From positions 1-6,380 of the forward strand of contig JAFGPU010000360.1 of NCBI GenBank assembly GCA_016936035.1: a stretch of 6,380 nucleotides of DNA, given 5' to 3'. A model generated the notes under the pieces. The model did not search any database. It worked only from the letters and a program-made list of their open reading frames with translations, and was not told where the DNA came from. Positions 6,012 to 6,380 of this stretch are shown piece after piece. How positions within the stretch are numbered: position 1 is the stretch's first letter; the number at the start of each line of letters is the position of its first letter. This stretch comes from Acidimicrobiales bacterium (GTDB taxonomy: Bacteria; Actinomycetota; Acidimicrobiia; Acidimicrobiales; VFJN01). Position numbers and translations under genes: made by a program.

Positions 6012-6380
6012 TCAGTGGTCGCGGGCGACGGCCTCGTCGCGGTGTGCGAGGTACCAGTCGACGGTGCGGCGCAGTCCCTCGGCGAAGGGCACCTCGGCCT
6101 TGAAGCCGAACGCGCTGGCCGCCCGGCTGGGGTCGACGCGACGCCGTGGTTGGCCGTCGGGCTTGGAGGTGTCCCAGCGGATCTCGCCCCCGAAGCCGGT
6201 GGCCGCCGCGATGAGCGTCACCAGGTCGCGGATGGGCAGCTCCTCGTCGGTGCCCAGGTTGACGGGCTCGGCGCCGTCGTAGCGCTCGGCGGCCAGCACC
6301 AGGCCCTCGGCGGCGTCGTCGACGTAGAGGAACTCGCGCGATGCGGCGCCGGTGCCCCACACCTCGATGTGGTCGGCGCC
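6012..6380 (-). CDS. fcl: GDP-L-fucose synthase, C-terminal part (5' end outside window)
   Basis: The minus-strand frame runs in from the window edge and ends at TGA (6014-6012), giving 122 residues, roughly the last 40% of a ~310-residue protein. It starts GADHIEVWGTGAASREFLYV; the codon at 6362-6360 is an internal Val, not a start. The segments VWGTGAASREFLYVDDAAEG, PVNLGTDEELPIRDL and IRWDTSKPDGQPRRRVDPSR are typical of the substrate-binding C-terminus of GDP-fucose synthase (GDP-4-keto-6-deoxy-mannose 3,5-epimerase/4-reductase). The KPDG-x-P-(R/K) motif is the most diagnostic. The enzyme makes GDP-L-fucose from the product of GDP-mannose 4,6-dehydratase (Gmd). The N-terminal nucleotide site and catalytic residues lie outside, so integrity is untested. 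A related extended SDR of other specificity is the main alternative. It converges on uxs across 125 bp. Confidence 0.86.
   Translation of the reverse strand, partial: GADHIEVWGTGAASREFLYVDDAAEGLVLAAERYDGAEPVNLGTDEELPIRDLVTLIAAATGFGGEIRWDTSKPDGQPRRRVDPSRAASAFGFKAEVPFAEGLRRTVDWYLAHRDEAVARDH

Noticed and set aside
5450..6103. A plus-strand frame running through the end of uxs into the fcl region
   Set aside because: It is out of frame with uxs, rich in Ser/Arg/Pro, and without motifs; it is a shadow of two real genes and their spacer.
6360..6362. A GTG at 6362 as the start of a 116-residue protein
   Set aside because: The frame stays open to the window edge and the upstream residues GADHIE continue the GDP-fucose synthase sequence, so this is an internal Val in a truncated gene.

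Overview
The window is about 70% GC with strong G/C preference at third codon positions, GTG starts on two genes and purine-rich Shine-Dalgarno sites. This fits a high-GC actinobacterium (Actinomycetota). The decaprenylphosphoryl-arabinose (DPA) genes point the same way, since this pathway is known mainly from that phylum. The genes look like distant, non-mycobacterial relatives of the Mycobacterium tuberculosis proteins. An acidimicrobial or similar lineage is possible, but the sequence alone does not settle it.

Layout from left to right: (1) 2-112 (+), the last 36 codons of an RmlD/RfbD-type dTDP-4-dehydrorhamnose reductase. (2) 231-3423 (-), a tight three-gene operon transcribed right to left in the order dprE2, ubiA, dprE1. 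It encodes the decaprenyl-phosphate phosphoribosyltransferase and both halves of the DPR 2'-epimerase. The dprE2-ubiA gap is 14 bp and ubiA-dprE1 overlap by ATGA. (3) 3424-3656, a 233-bp divergent intergenic region holding the start signals of both flanking operons. (4) 3657-5886 (+), ugd and uxs, which together turn UDP-glucose into UDP-glucuronate and then UDP-xylose. (5) 5887-6011, a convergent spacer with a GC-rich hairpin. (6) 6012-6380 (-), the C-terminal part of a GDP-L-fucose synthase cut by the window edge.

Every gene supplies an activated sugar: dTDP-rhamnose, decaprenylphosphoryl-arabinose, UDP-glucuronate/UDP-xylose and GDP-fucose. This is a precursor-supply segment of a cell-wall or extracellular polysaccharide locus. 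No glycosyltransferase, exporter or polymerase lies in the window. The lipid-linked arabinose operon and the UDP-xylose operon are back to back, so the polymer(s) may be pentose-rich; this is inference.

There is no mobile element, CRISPR array, tRNA or rRNA that I can see. I found no wholly new system. The points most worth a second look are the compact DPA operon, the alanine at the benzothiazinone-target position of DprE1, the pairing with UDP-xylose synthesis, and an 8-codon reading frame bridging ugd and uxs.
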